This document shows positions 1 through 10,343 of a stretch of DNA of 64,000 nt, in pieces. The position numbers and the translations under genes are program-made. The notes below the pieces were generated by a model. That model was not told where the DNA came from, did not search any database, and worked only from the letters and a program-made list of their open reading frames with translations. This stretch comes from Branchiostoma floridae. Lineage: Eukaryota; Chordata; Leptocardii; Amphioxiformes; Branchiostomatidae. The stretch is taken from NCBI RefSeq assembly GCF_000003815.2, contig NC_049984.1:27918445-27982444 (forward strand), written 5' to 3'. Every line of letters begins with the position of its first letter. The first letter of the stretch is position 1.

Positions 1-420
1 AAAGGAGCCGCCCGAGCCCGGCGAGACGGCAGTGCAGCTCAGCGCGATTTAATGAGTGGAAGCTGTATGATCTATTGGGACACATCTTGAACATGTTTGT
101 GGCGGTAGGTTTAGGTGTCGTTGCGCGACGGCCGATATTTTTGTGGATATAGTGGGCATTCGCTAAAAAGACATTTTGCTGGGCGTTCGCTAAAAAGACC
201 ATCGAGAATCGAAAACTTTGATTTATGTCACTTCGGGTCAATGGATTGACTTGAAACTCAGGATTAATACATGGGAGCACAACGTGGACATATTCCAAGC
301 AAAAAAAATGAGATTCGTGCATCGCGGACTTCTCTAGAGTGGGCGTTTGTGGGCATTCGCTAAAAAGACCATGCGGTAGGCTGGCTGTGCCTTTGTGCAG
401 CTGGTAGATTGCAGCCAAGG
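1..420. repeat. Short 19-bp motif repeated three times
   Basis: A 19-base motif of the form GGGC(A/G)TTCGCTAAAAAGAC occurs at 154-172, 181-199 and 351-369. The first 60 bases are GC-rich and unlike the AT-rich remainder. I see no coding potential. It may be the edge of a repeat that continues to the left of the window. Confidence 0.6.
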
Positions 421-977
421 CTTCAGGAAGCACTACCACCACACCATACTCCAACCGCTGTAGCCAAAAGAAGGAGGTTGTTAAAATAAGTTTTCTCTCT
501 TTCAACATTATCCTCACATGCACTGTAATATGTAATAGGCAGCTAAGTTGCATATCTTATTTGGATTAGAAGAGGGATTTAGTTGTATGATTCAAAGATT
601 ACATACATTGTAACATACAGAGTACGGCCTAATAGTTTTGCAATGAATAAAAATCTTTGTTCAACCTTAGTCAATCTTACATGCACATGAGCAGAAGTTG
701 ATGGGCTATTACCGATGGGTGACGTACTCAACTAGCACTCAAGGAGAAGTGAAATAGTAATAAAAACCCCAAGGATAGAGATGATGATCAAAAATTCATA
801 AATTTTCAGCAAATTTGTGGTGTTCAACAGTGCCTTGTAACTTGCCTAGCAAAAACTGCAAAATGAAGTTAAAGCATATGCAAGCACAGCATATATCTGT
901 ATATACTGAGTCTATTAGGCTTCAAATGCAGGATCAGGGTCTGTTGTCTGTTCCTGACGGCTACAACAACGTCTTAC
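420..977. other. No recognisable feature
   Basis: AT-rich sequence with stops in all frames; nothing supported. Confidence 0.5.
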
Positions 978-1084
978 CATTTCGTACTGAAGAGGAATAT
1001 CCACCTCTTCAATCACCCACTTGTCCACGAGGTTTGCTTGGTCCTCTGTGAAGGCCCCTGAGTGATGCACATCCCACAGTTTTT
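978..1084 (-). CDS. Candidate minus-strand exon, unknown product
   Basis: The reverse strand has an acceptor (CACTATAG) before 1084 and a donor (GTAAGA) after 978. One frame is open across it and encodes a balanced segment containing KLWDVHHSG and VDKWVIEEVDIPLQYEM. I do not recognise the family. It lies 3' of three other minus-strand exon candidates (1327-1390, 1651-1732, 2211-2538) and may belong to the same transcription unit. Splice sites and amino-acid composition are the only evidence. Confidence 0.35.
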
Positions 1085-1326
1085 CTATAGTGAAGGACAA
1101 GGTTTCAATGAGTTAGAGCTGTATGTACAAATTAGAGAGAGACATGTACATTGACCATGCATCACACAAGCCAACTGAGTTTTCTGCTCAGGAAACGATA
1201 CAGAAAACACGTATCTTAGTGTGTATTATAATTTTCCTATATGTATCTGTCTGATTACACTACAAGGATTGCAGATAAGTTAAAGTGCATACAGCATTCT
1301 CTATAATAATGAGAACATTTACTTAC

Positions 1327-1390
1327 TTCTGGTGGACCATCCATTCTCCTCTCGCCTGAAGAAGAGGCTATGCCTCTCGTTGTCTGGGAT
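1327..1390 (-). CDS. Candidate small exon next to a triplicated splice acceptor
   Basis: On the reverse strand TTTTATTTTAG precedes an open segment (IPDNERHSLFFRREENGWS) that ends at a consensus donor, GTAAGTA. The acceptor and the first 21 exon bases are part of a 43-bp unit present three times in tandem at 1370-1498, so two upstream decoy acceptors exist. Product unknown. Confidence 0.4.
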
Positions 1391-1498
1391 CTAAAATAAA
1401 AATGAGTGAAAGATGCCTCTCGTTGTCTGGGATCTAAAATAAAAATGAGTGAACTATGCCTCTCGTGGTCTGGGATCTAAAATAAAAATGAGTGAAAG
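1370..1498 (-). repeat. 43-bp tandem repeat, three copies, carrying a 3' splice site
   Basis: Copies lie at 1370-1412, 1413-1455 and 1456-1498. They differ at only a few bases, for example GTTGTC versus GTGGTC in the third. Read on the minus strand each copy holds a pyrimidine tract, an AG and the start of the adjacent exon candidate. Confidence 0.85.
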
Positions 1499-1650
1499 AT
1501 GCAATGTACTCAATGCATTTTGCAAAAAAGATTCTGTATATGGGTTGTGCCATAATGGTTAGTAATATTGATGCAGTCTGCCCACCTTATATTTTTAAAA
1601 TAGTAAAGAAAATGTATGACTTGGAAGGCATATTTTCTTTCAAAACATAC

Positions 1651-1732
1651 CTGTCCTCCTGCAAGGCTCTGAAGATATGGCTTCACCGCAGTGAAATAAC
1701 CTTTCAGCTTGTTCACCTCACATTCCCTAAAC
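1651..1732 (-). CDS. Candidate exon, unknown product
   Basis: The reverse strand carries an acceptor ending GGCTTTAG and a donor GGACAG/GTATGT. The open frame includes ECEVNKLKGYFTAVKPYLQ. No family recognised. It sits between the zinc-finger-like exon (2211-2538) and the small exon at 1327-1390. Confidence 0.3.
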
Positions 1733-2210
1733 CTAAAGCCAAGAATGCATGTAAGACATGGGTGAACGTGGAGTGACCAGTAACAATGGTAAAAAGACAT
1801 GAATAAACTCAAAACTGTGCCCTTTTTCTTCAGAATATGAAGTACAAGTGCATTACAAACAAACAAACATTTTAAATCTGGTAACTCATTCGCTCATTGC
1901 TTGCAAATACAGTAAGCAATGTATGGAAATGGCATTCAGTAGGATGACAGATATACAAATGTATAGCAATTATCTTCTGTCATATAGTTGTAAAAGGAAA
2001 CAAAATAAGCAAGCTGAGTGAGGTTAGTTGTATATAGCAAATAAGACCAAATAAATGTTAAGTAAAATAGTCAGCTCAGTTTTCTTACAACAGATCAGTG
2101 GAAAAAGCAGCAGGAGCAACTTCAAGGTCACTGGAATCTGTGTCTGACTCTGTAAGCTGGGAGGAGAACTGCAGGTATTAGAGAGGAGCAATTAAGCTAT
2201 TAAGCGTTAC

Positions 2211-2538
2211 CTTTCGCTTCACTACTGTGATGCCCGGGTGTGAGGCGGCATCATGATAAACACGCATGATGTCTTTGAAGTCCTCCTGAATCATAACAAG
2301 TTTACCATTCTTGTGGAGCTTCCCCTCCACATTGGAGTAGCTCCTGGCCTTGCGCTGGAAGTTCAGGGTCTGGCGTTTGGACTCCACACTTGAATCCTTG
2401 AGGCCAAATGGAACATTGTTATGTTCCTGGGCTGACAGTGTCCTGAAAACCTCATGCCCCAGTCGGTGCCACCGGGCCTTTGTTTATCCCTGTCCAGGTA
2501 GTATTGCAGGGCAGCAGCCTCTGCTTTACTGATCGGCA
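2211..2538 (-). pseudogene. Exon with integrase H2C2-type zinc-finger-like segment
   Basis: An acceptor after a T-rich tract (GTTTTCAAG) starts the exon at 2538, and the donor AAAG/GTAACG ends it at 2211. The C-terminal part contains GKLVMIQEDFKDIMRVYHD, followed by ASHPGITVVKRK. This resembles the start of the integrase zinc-binding region (H-x-n-H, then C-x2-C) of Gypsy/Ginger-type elements; the C-x2-C half would lie in another exon. The N-terminal part reads well in one frame to about DRDKQ and then only in another frame, so there is probably a frameshift near 2480. Call rests on motif shape only. Confidence 0.4.
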
Positions 2539-2869
2539 CTTGAAAACAAAAAAACAAAACTTGTAGTTGGATGTAGAGTAGTGTTTAAGATTGCCTCCGC
2601 CCCCCCCTCCCCCTATTCAAAACATGAATATCGATCGTCTAAGAGAAACACTCAAATTTCCAAGCTCCATTCTGACTTCTGCGAGAGGCAGTCATAAGCA
2701 TCATACACAAATGGTTCACAGGAAATGTACAAAAGTTAAAACAACAAGACCACAAAAAAGGACCTTACTTGCGTTGGTGCACGTGGAATTCGCACAACAT
2801 CAGCCAGCATTCAGCGCAAGAGAAGTTTTGTCGAACTTTTTAAACTCTCGCAAGTAGACTCTCGCGACG

Positions 2870-3110
2870 TCTCGCGATCGCGAGGTGGAACCAAATTTGG
2901 AAAACTGGGCGTAAATAATCGCCGCTTGTGGTCCTGTCAATCAACATGATTGACGGCGACAAAGAAGCGAGTCTGGGATATCCTGAATGCGCTCTCTGGT
3001 TTAGAGCGCTTTTAGAATAGAAGCGCATTTAGGATGCAGGCCTATCCCAGAAGTGCTTCTATCCTAAAAGCGCTTTTAGGATAGAGCACATTTGGGATAT
3101 ATCAGGGTCT
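2870..3110. repeat. Palindrome-rich AGCGCTTTTAGGATAG tract
   Basis: A perfect 28-bp palindrome is centred at 3071/3072 (3058-3085) on AAAAGCGCTTTT. Imperfect copies of the same word surround it (about 3003-3036), and CTCGCGA repeats lie at 2855-2885. A matching fragment, CTATCCTAAAAGCGC, recurs at about 40335. It looks like a relic of a dispersed palindromic repeat. Confidence 0.7.
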
Positions 3111-3161
3111 ATTATAAAATCAGTTTACAGAATATGAAAATTTGTAGGGATGTTTGCTCAC

Positions 3162-3356
3162 CATATATGGCCTACGGCCTGTTCTGGTCCAGGCGGCCGA
3201 AGCCATTGCTCCCATAGACATTGTTTTGAGACAGTTCCACGGTGGTGAATAGTTCTTGTACTATCAACCGGACCCTTTGTCCATCGTCTATCCAGGGGAG
3301 CTGGTTGGCAGTGGCTGCCTGGATAGTCACCCCTCTCCCTGGATGTCCTAATGGAA
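3162..3356 (-). pseudogene. BEN-domain-like exon with in-frame stop
   Basis: The acceptor TTTACAG starts the exon at 3356 and the donor ATATATG/GTGAGC ends it at 3162. In the frame that continues from the upstream exon at 3634-3826 (phase 1) it reads VPLGHPGRG, later RVRLIVQELFTTVELSQNNV, then GRLDQNRP. This pattern of a hydrophobic helix, then F-x3-EL-x-x-N and LD-x-x, fits the BEN domain, a DNA/chromatin-binding domain. A TAG at 3172-3174 interrupts the frame where a glutamine codon would fit, so the copy is probably broken or edited. A second BEN-like exon lies at 26001-26217. Confidence 0.5.
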
Positions 3357-3633
3357 CTGTAAATGCAAAAGTAATGCATGTATTCTTTCAAATTACATCA
3401 ACGTGATAACACACACGCTTAGTACTTGGTACTGCAAATATTGTAAGACAGTCCAAGTGTTCAATGAGTATACTGGTTTTCATAGCCTGTGGACAACATT
3501 ATCCAATTTTACATTACTTCATGTGACAGTGGTAGTCCGAAAGCTGGAGTTGTTGATAACCTCAATTTGTACAAGCAACTTTACTCAGTAGCTTCTATTA
3601 AGATAATTGGTCTATTCCTTTTCTACAACTGAC

Positions 3634-3826
3634 CTCTTCCACCGGACGGGGCCTGCCGGGCCTGCGTTTCAGTGCCCGTTTCAAAGAGAGCAGTCAGGGC
3701 CTCCCCGACAGCAGAAGACACGCACTCAGGGGATGCTGCTGGTGGTGTTAGGCGTGGTCCCGGCGGAGTATGGTCCAGCAATGTCAGATTCGGGCGTGGT
3801 CCTTGAGGGGTGGTGCCATGCCGACG
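3634..3826 (-). CDS. Exon joined in phase to the BEN-like exon
   Basis: The reverse strand shows an acceptor (TTCATTCACAG) before 3826 and a donor (GGAAGAG/GTCAGT) after 3634. The 193-nt exon is open, Pro/Thr-rich first, and then includes SSAVGEALTALFETGTE. It ends in phase 1, which matches the frame required by the BEN-like exon downstream. It is likely a linker or N-terminal region of the same protein. No domain recognised. Confidence 0.45.
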
Positions 3827-3959
3827 CTGTGAATGAAGATATATTAGTAATTGAAATGCAACATAAAAAAAACTGACTGTCACAATCCTGGAAGAGTTAC
3901 TTATTTGTCTTTTTTCTGCACGATAATTAATTCACCTTAACCTTTCTGCCATAAATTAC

Positions 3960-4183
3960 AGTGTTGTCGAAATGTATTTTTGGCCGTTGTATACTTTAAC
4001 CCGAACAGTGAGGTGGTACGAATGTCCCTTTTCAAAGGTTAGTTTTTCAGGCTCCCATACGACCAAACGAATTGTCCCAGTTTCGTCTGATGCTTTACAT
4101 TCCTGCTTTGTATATTGTGTACCTTTGGAGCTGGAGATGCCTTCTCCGTCATCCATTGATGTGATCTTTACTTGCCCAGTCAC
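3960..4183 (-). CDS. OB-fold-like exon (RPA-like nucleic-acid binding)
   Basis: The 75-residue open segment contains TKQECKASDETGTIRLVVWE and later GHSYHLTVRVKVYNGQKYIS. The order (aromatic/charged strand, D-x-TG-x-I-x-L-x-W, a loop, then a second strand pair with V-x-V-x-NG-x-KY-S) matches OB folds of the replication protein A type found in many invertebrate TE-associated proteins. The frame stops at TAA just past a possible donor (ACACT/GTAATT). It is on the same strand as the BEN-like exons downstream; membership in one gene is not shown. Confidence 0.45.
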
Positions 4184-4447
4184 CTTACATTATTTGGCCA
4201 AGAAAGCAAAGAATCCTTCACTAGAAGCTTCATTTATTTTCTTAATTGTTTCAAATACAAATGAATAAGACAAACATGTGCACACCTTGTCCTTCGCACC
4301 TACCTGTTGCCAACACCCCTGCCCTCAGCAAACTGAAGGAGGATCTGAATAGGTACGCCTGGTCGGTACAAACAAATAGCCCCCACGATTGAGTGTTTAA
4401 CCAACTTTCTGTGTAATCCGGAAAAGACTTATCTGACTGTTTGTTAC

Positions 4448-4676
4448 CTTGGATCTTCCATTGGGCCCAAACGGAAACACACAGTTTGGCAATATTGTTG
4501 TTGCACTTCTGATAGGGCTTCATGAGTGCATGCGGGATTTTCCCTGCAACATAACTCATTGCAGTGTCGTTTGATAGTTGAAAGGGGGACATTCTCACAC
4601 GGTACCTCGTATCCAACAGGCCCACAAAAACCCTTGTTGTAATAAACTGATGTAATAAAAGGCTTGGTATCTTACC
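4448..4676 (-). CDS. Candidate exon, unknown product
   Basis: Acceptor CTATACTGCAG at 4676 and donor ATCCAAG/GTAACA at 4448. The open frame includes VFVGLLDTRYRVRMSPFQL and YVAGKIPHALMKPYQKC. I do not recognise it. Strand and position suggest the same array as the OB-like exon. Confidence 0.35.
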
Positions 4677-4980
4677 CTGCAGTATAGACATCAGATTGTT
4701 TCACATATTGTTGATTGAAGCTCTCACTTGTGCTAAACTGATGAAATGCACGAAACATTGCCTTATTACCAGTGTTGATGGATGTGGAACTTGTATCAAC
4801 TCAAATTTTTGAATCACAACATCCTGTAGCCCCGACAGGACTCATCATCAATGTCATCAGGCTGTGATAAGAATCAATGAAAAAGTTTGTTTTTAAGATA
4901 AAGAAAGAAGCCATGTCATGACATATCACAATTACAAGTCATGTCACAGATAAGTTATCCTACTCATAAATCCTACTTAC

Positions 4981-5127
4981 TGAATGGTTACGGTTCCTCA
5001 GCCTCGCCAACTTAATCACCGCCCCACCAAATTCAAAGTCATTGACATGTAGTCCGTCAATGCTAATAGTCAGCAGATAATTCAGAACGGAGTTGCTGAG
5101 ACGGCTGTCAGTTCCGGAATGCAGGGT
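4981..5127 (-). pseudogene. hAT transposase C-terminal (dimerisation)-like exon
   Basis: Exactly 49 codons lie between an acceptor (CCTGTGTTCAG) and a donor (TTCA/GTAAGT). The sequence includes SRLSNSVLNYLLTISIDG, then AVIKLARLRNRN. The pattern R-L-x(5)-L-L-x-I-S-x-x-G followed by an alpha helix and R-N-R is typical of the extreme C-terminus of hAT transposases and their domesticated zinc-finger relatives. The catalytic core is not found next to it. Confidence 0.5.
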
Positions 5128-5285
5128 CTGAACACAGGCAAAAACAACAGGCTACACACTAAATCCGGAAAACAAAATGTATTGCAAATTTGCATAAAAT
5201 ATGAACATTTATAACGTTATATTTAATCATAACTTAAACTTATATATATATTTTTTAATTTTAGATCATACCCTCCTTCAAGTCA

Positions 5286-5560
5286 TTATGCAGGATCCTT
5301 GCGGCGTGCAAACAGGCAAGACCTTTTGCCACCTACTAGTATCTCCACAAACTGGTACGTCTTGAGGAGGAGCATGGCTGGATCGTTCATGGCGGTCAGC
5401 AGTGTCACGGCGTTCACTGAGCCTGCCTTAAGCTTACAGGAGACGAACTCCTGGACTAGATAGGGCGCTGCCACATACAGGTTCACCCCCGAAAATAAAG
5501 GGGAATCACTGCTTACTCTAGCCTCGAGAGTCGCCTCCTGCTGAAGGGTAGATGCGAGTC
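5286..5560 (-). CDS. BTB/BACK-like ORF fragment (tentative)
   Basis: One open minus frame reads LASTLQQEATLEARVSSDS, then NLYVAAPYLVQEFVSCKL, then SVNAVTLLTAMNDP. The alternation of a Y-L-V helix, a short gap and an N-A-V-x-L-L helix recalls the BTB-BACK junction, but key BTB residues are absent. A clear stop follows at 5286. It could equally be an unrelated helical protein. Confidence 0.25.
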
Positions 5561-5569
5561 GTAGATAGC

Positions 5570-6411
5570 ACCTCCTTTACTGCCACCTAGCTGTTGTTGG
5601 CGCCTACAAACACATGAAGTGTCAGATGTATTAGTGAGCGAATAATAACTTATCAAAGATGATACCTATATCATAAACAACCAATTCAGATTAATTTGTA
5701 CTGCATGTACCTTTGAAGATCTTTAAATTTCGAAGACTGACAAGCACAATTTTGCTAATATTTTACAGGTGTAGGATAACAATATAACTATAGCTGTTGT
5801 CACACACATTACCCCATGTTACTCCTATCCTGGCGTACCCGGCAATTCCGGCCGTAGCGGCTAAAAAATCTCGCTGCATCCAGTAGTTCCCACTGTACCC
5901 GTTAAACATTCTCGCCTTACTTGGTAATTCCCGCTGTCCGTTTTAATACTTCCCAAATACCTCGTGACGGCAACGATATACGGTCGCATGTAGCATATTC
6001 TCTGGCAACCAAGTTTAGTTCTCAAACGTTTTTTATACTGCTATTTAGTTTATATAGAGATCCAGACAACATACATCTCATAAGGCAGCGATGAGATTCC
6101 TTGACAAACAACACTGTATCTACATCACAGGTACAGGTAAATGAATTATAACTTTCAACAGCTGCAAGCACATCTTCAATTTCTCTACCATGCATCTGCA
6201 TGTTTCCTATTAAAATGAGGGAGAGTAGTATAAGCATGCTGAAGTGTAAGCATGCTGCCTACCCCTGTGACAGGGATCCCAGCAGCAGTATAATCAAAAA
6301 TGGATACGACGAAGTGTATTAAAGAATAAAATACAGATCATGAGTTACTTTCATGTAGACCTTTACTTGTTGGTTATGTACTTTTTATCAGTTGTCAACG
6401 GCAACATAGAT
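5570..6411. other. No supported gene
   Basis: AT-rich spacer with short ORFs lacking convincing composition. GGTAATTCC-like words recur at about 5840-5935 but form no clear array. Confidence 0.4.
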
Positions 6412-6533
6412 TCAGTAAATAGCCAACTGCGTACCATTTTCTGCATTTGTTGATATAACCAGTTCCTGTCCAGATGTGGTACTTAAGATGAGGGCTGGGA
6501 GGTTTCCCTCGTTTACCCCACACCGTGTCATGT
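6412..6533 (-). CDS. Candidate 3' exon, unknown product
   Basis: Acceptor TGTTCTGTAG before 6533, then an open frame containing NEGNLPALILSTTSGQELVI and ending at a stop at 6412. Unrecognised. It may be the last coding exon of the minus-strand unit containing the tnp2-like exons upstream. Confidence 0.3.
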
Positions 6534-6869
6534 CTACAGAACATATTAAAAGACAGTCTTGGTTGACATTCTTGCATAGCAAAAAGGCTGGCAATGAGGT
6601 ACAAAACCAGTGGTCACACAATATGATATGCTTATCATTTGTATCATTATAAAGTCTGTATCACCTAAATAAACTTACAAATAGACACCAGGCAGCACTT
6701 TAAACAGTGACCTAAAAAGTGGGAAATTATGTATACTTTCATTATGCCTATGGAAAATAATACTTTCATTATGCCTTGTACTATAGAGTGTGAAAGCCAA
6801 AACCTGTCAATCAACAAACAGAAACTAAAATATAATAATATATTTTACATAAAACCCCACAATACTTAC

Positions 6870-6967
6870 ATTATTTGCCATCTTCTGTTGAAGGTAGCGT
6901 ATGAATAAGCAGGGCCTGCTGACCTTCGATCATCCAGAGGAAGGATTCTGTGGTGGTGAATCTTGCA
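6870..6967 (-). pseudogene. tnp2-like transposase exon, second piece
   Basis: Between TTGCAAG and the donor AATAAT/GTAAGT one frame reads CKIHHHRILPLDDRRS then ATFNRRWQ. EnSpm/CACTA tnp2 proteins carry a G-H-R-R-F-L-P-x-x-H-x-x-R motif followed by F-N/D-G shortly after the region encoded by the exon at 7091-7271. The resemblance is partial, and the order on the minus strand is correct. Confidence 0.35.
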
Positions 6968-7090
6968 AGTCTATATACGTGCAATAATCAAGGGTTAATG
7001 ACCCGCCCGATTTTTTCACTCTGTGATATTTCTGATATTGATATACTCGTAATAATGTAGATTGTGATGTTTTAATGATGCAGCACAAAC

Positions 7091-7271
7091 CTTGATAATG
7101 TCATCTGCTGCAAAAGCAGTGTTATGTCTGTGATGGTGCACAGGAGCTCTGCTCGCATTAGGAACACCTCTTTCCGGTACCCATCGTACATCATGACCCC
7201 CTTGTCCAGTTCCAGCAACTCGTCGACATGTAGAGACAGAAATGGGTTCATGTCAGATGGTCTGCTAGGTC
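7091..7271 (-). pseudogene. EnSpm/CACTA tnp2-like transposase exon
   Basis: Acceptor CCGCTTACAG at 7271, donor ATCAAG/GTTTGT at 7091. The frame encodes DMNPFLSLHVDELLELDKGV, then MYDGYRKEVFLMRAELLCTI. The block N-P-(F/Y)-L-x(3)-V-D-E-L-x-x-L-x-x-G-V followed by F-x-x-R-A-x-L is the signature of tnp2 transposases. The catalytic residues further on are not visible, so this is a relic or one exon of a dispersed gene. Confidence 0.55.
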
Positions 7272-7315
7272 CTGTAAGCGGTCAAGTCATTCCTCATATA
7301 TTTCTACAAACAACT

Positions 7316-7335
7316 CCCATGTCGGACGACATGGG
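7316..7335. repeat. 20-bp near-perfect palindrome
   Basis: CCCATGTCG and CGACATGGG flank a two-base centre. Possibly chance; no flanking repeats. Confidence 0.5.
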
Positions 7336-7339
7336 CGTC

Positions 7340-8600
7340 GAATACATTATTTGTATGAGTTTCCAAAATGTTCCAACAATGGAGCGACATTTTGAACACT
7401 CAGTGACTGGGTCAGTGGTCGGACAGTGGGAAGGAAGCAATTTACACTTACACGCCGGACTGGAGTGAGGTGTATTTGTAACGCCTTTGATACTTCCGGG
7501 ATTGACATCCATTGCTTCAGACGGGTGTCAATGGGGATGTATGGATGACTTGGAGACTCTGGGTTCCTGGCACTTCGGACAGCAAACCAAGTCCTTGTTT
7601 TAGGTGAAGAGTATGCATCTACATCTTTTCAATTGGTGTCAGCAGCTGCGAAGGGGCGGGGAAGGATGTTGGGCTTGGGGATAATGTGATCTGCAATTGC
7701 CCAAAACAGCTGACGTGCTGCTTTAATGTAACTCAGCATCTTGAATGTATCAGTGATGGTTCCTTAGTAGGTTTGTGTTGTGACGCCGAAAAAGGACTCC
7801 AGCCAGTAAACGAAAGAATGTCCGGTAATGACAATGTTCAGGCGCACCCGAAGTCAGCCTGTTACCGTCCATCTTTGCAGCACAGTTCTGATCAATGGCC
7901 CATCCAATCAGCTAAAATATAAAAGAAAATACACTTTGTCTTGGATGTCACTTAGTCACAGTGAAAGAACTACGTTTTTTTATTTATTTATCTAATAAAC
8001 TGGTACTGGAAAAGTAGACTATTTCTTATTATGATTGACTTGCCAAACAATCTCAACAACATACCTGTGTGAGAAGTTTTCCACCTATCCTGAGATTTCT
8101 GGAAAAGAAAGGTTTATGAAGAAAGCTTTATTGAACATAAACGATGATACTTGCATTGCATTTTGGATTGCACAAAGTGTATTTCAACCCAAGTCACATC
8201 TACAGGTACATACATGTGCATGGTATCGATGAGAATGTTCTCCCATGTGATCTTCATAACGGGCAGGTGATTGTGGCCCTTTTTGTCTCCCCTATCCCTG
8301 ATGAACTGGGCCGCTTTCTCATAGGCCCGAAGAGGGAATTGTGAAAAGTTGACATCGTTACCCAGATTAAGGCCACGGCATGTAAATTTTCTGGATGACA
8401 TCAGCGCGCCCATTAATTTTCGCCTGATTTCAGAAAAAAAACAAGAATTTTTTTCTTCTGCAGGGATGGTCAACCTGACGATAAAGTACCAAAATGAGCA
8501 AATACATTGTGTTATAGCCTAATAATTGTACTTGTAAAAGTGACACTTGCGAGGTACCCAGAACTGTAGTTGCAGAAATGAAACTTATTGGATACTTGTG
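7340..8600. other. No firmly supported gene
   Basis: Minus-strand stretches at about 7760-7910 and 7290-7500 show partial coding character (for example LIGWAIDQNCAAKMDGNRL) but are broken by stops. They could be decayed upstream parts of the tnp2-like unit. The remainder is AT-rich. Confidence 0.3.
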
Positions 8601-8619
8601 CTACGTATAGGCCGAGCCG

Positions 8620-8943
8620 CTAACTACCTATGCACAGGCTCTCGCCCGGGCGTCGTGGTCTGGCATTGGCGGCGCGACGAAACTCAGCCAGCAGCATGGG
8701 GCGGCCGAAAAGTCCTACCATGGCGGCACGGAGGAGAGGCAGGATGGCCTTCGTGGCGTCTGGCAGCTCGGCATAGTAACTGAAGGCCGGATCGGTGAAG
8801 TAAGTTGGGAATTGGCGGAGGCGAGCGGCCTGGTCCAGCTGCTGGGCGTCGGCCCACACGTCGAACTGCTGGGCCCAGAGCTGGAAGTCCCCTGTCCCGT
8901 CGAAGGAAGGCGGCAAGCGAAAACGTGGTTCTGCCATGTTCAA
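8620..8943 (-). pseudogene. LTR-retrotransposon Gag N-terminal fragment
   Basis: A 107-codon ORF starts at ATG 8943. It contains FDGTGDFQLWAQQFDVWAD, then LRQFPTYFTDPAFSYY and RAAMVGLFGRP. A hydrophobic F-D-G-x-G-D-F-x-x-W-x-x-Q-F block followed by a helical capsid-like region is characteristic of Gypsy/Metaviridae-type Gag. The ORF ends abruptly after RPGESL, and no zinc knuckle, protease or reverse transcriptase follows. Its base composition is much more GC-rich than the flanks. It lies directly downstream of the Cys-rich exon on the same strand. Confidence 0.6.
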
Positions 8944-9151
8944 CGAAAGCGTGGTTCAACAACTAAGCTATGCACGGAGAGGACATTGTGCGATCTCTTG
9001 TAGCTTGTATTTGGCACTTCTATGACCTCCCACATCACAACATCTGAGTGATTTCTTGCAGCACTGTCTACACTTCTTGGCTCCACATCTCAGTGCTGCA
9101 CGCTGGTGGCATAAGCCGTTTGCACATTGCTGACCCTTATGTGTCCGTCTT

Positions 9152-10343
9152 GATTTGATTTGATTTATTCGGCTGTATAATCATGAAAAATACAGCCAGG
9201 GCTACCCAACTAGCCTGAGGCTATTATCAAGGGCTAGCCCTGGTAACATTACAATATACGTTATACAATAGTATATAGTATACAACAGTATTAACGATAC
9301 ATGTAACTTTGACTACAGAGGTGATCCGTGTTTACAGCTTGACTAGCAGTCGTACGATCTAGAATGTCAGTCTATGATACAAATGATATTACTCGGTTAT
9401 CTATATAAGGCTAGTTAGTCAGCGATTAACACGTTTGAACGCTATAATGTATACGTACTACAGTGCAGATCGTTCAGTAGGAACAGTAGTTGTTGCCATC
9501 AATAGCTACTATCAGTAATACAATGACTATTAGGAAACTATGATATACTTTATCAAGCGTTTACAGAGTATTTGTTATCAGGCGACGTGCGCAGTCTATT
9601 TTTGAATGAGCTGATGGTGCTAGCTGTACGGGTACTACTGGGGAGAGAGTTCCAGAGGGAAATTGCTCTGCTAACAAATGTTCTCTGAGATCGTGTAGTC
9701 TTGAATGCAGGAGTAGTCAAATGTTCACTGTTTCTTAGGGGGTAGCGGGAGTCGATAGCAGACGCTCGTGCATGAGGAAGCAGACTTTGCAGGTGTGGGG
9801 GGCAACGTCCATTCAACAGTTTGTACATGGTTACTGCCGTATGGAACTTGCGTCGGTACTGTAATGACGGTAGGGATAGTTCGGAGTAGAGACGTTCGTA
9901 TGAAGGGTACGGTAGTCCGAAGTGGCCACTGATAATCCTGGTGGTTTGATACTGGACAGATTCCAGAATCTTTTGGTCACGTTTGGTAAGGCCGGCCCAG
10001 ACAATGTCAGCATACTCTAGACTTGGTCTTGTGATCATAGTGTATAGCCTGAGAAGTAGATTCTTCGGAATCTTCTTCCGTAGAGCACATAGTAGTCCGG
10101 ATGATCGCCTAGCCTTTGTTGAGATGATCTCTACGTGTGTTGACCAGGACAGGGTATTTGTGACAGTGACGCCTAGGTGTTTATGACTGGTGACAACCTG
10201 TAAAACAGTTCCTCCTAGGATCACAGGAGGAATCGATCGTGGAAGGGCGCGAGACGTAATAAACATGACTTTGCACTTGTCTATATTAGCCTCTAGTTTC
10301 CATTTTGAAAGCCAGGTTGACACAGAGGTCAACTCACTGTTTA
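9152..10343 (-). mobile_element. 5'-truncated CR1/L2-like LINE with 11-bp target duplication
   Basis: The element is flanked by identical GTGTCCGTCTT copies at 9141-9151 and 10344-10354. On the minus strand its 3' end carries a short ATCAAATCAAATCAA tail, typical of CR1/L2-clade LINEs. The 5' end is truncated within the reverse transcriptase, as in target-primed integration. Clean duplications and a long ORF indicate a fairly recent insertion. Confidence 0.85.
9553..10343 (-). CDS. Non-LTR reverse transcriptase, C-terminal portion
   Basis: The open frame encodes the end of a LINE ORF2. It includes WLSKWKLEANIDKCKVMFI (post-catalytic palm/thumb motif), HKHLGVTVTNTLSWSTHV, LLLRLYTMITRPSLEYADIV and the C-terminal SISLWNSLPSSTRTA-type block. 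The catalytic Y-x-D-D region and the endonuclease are missing because of 5' truncation. No internal stops are seen across roughly 260 codons. Residues encoded before 10343 in the longer open frame belong to the flanking Cys-rich exon, not to the LINE. Confidence 0.85.
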
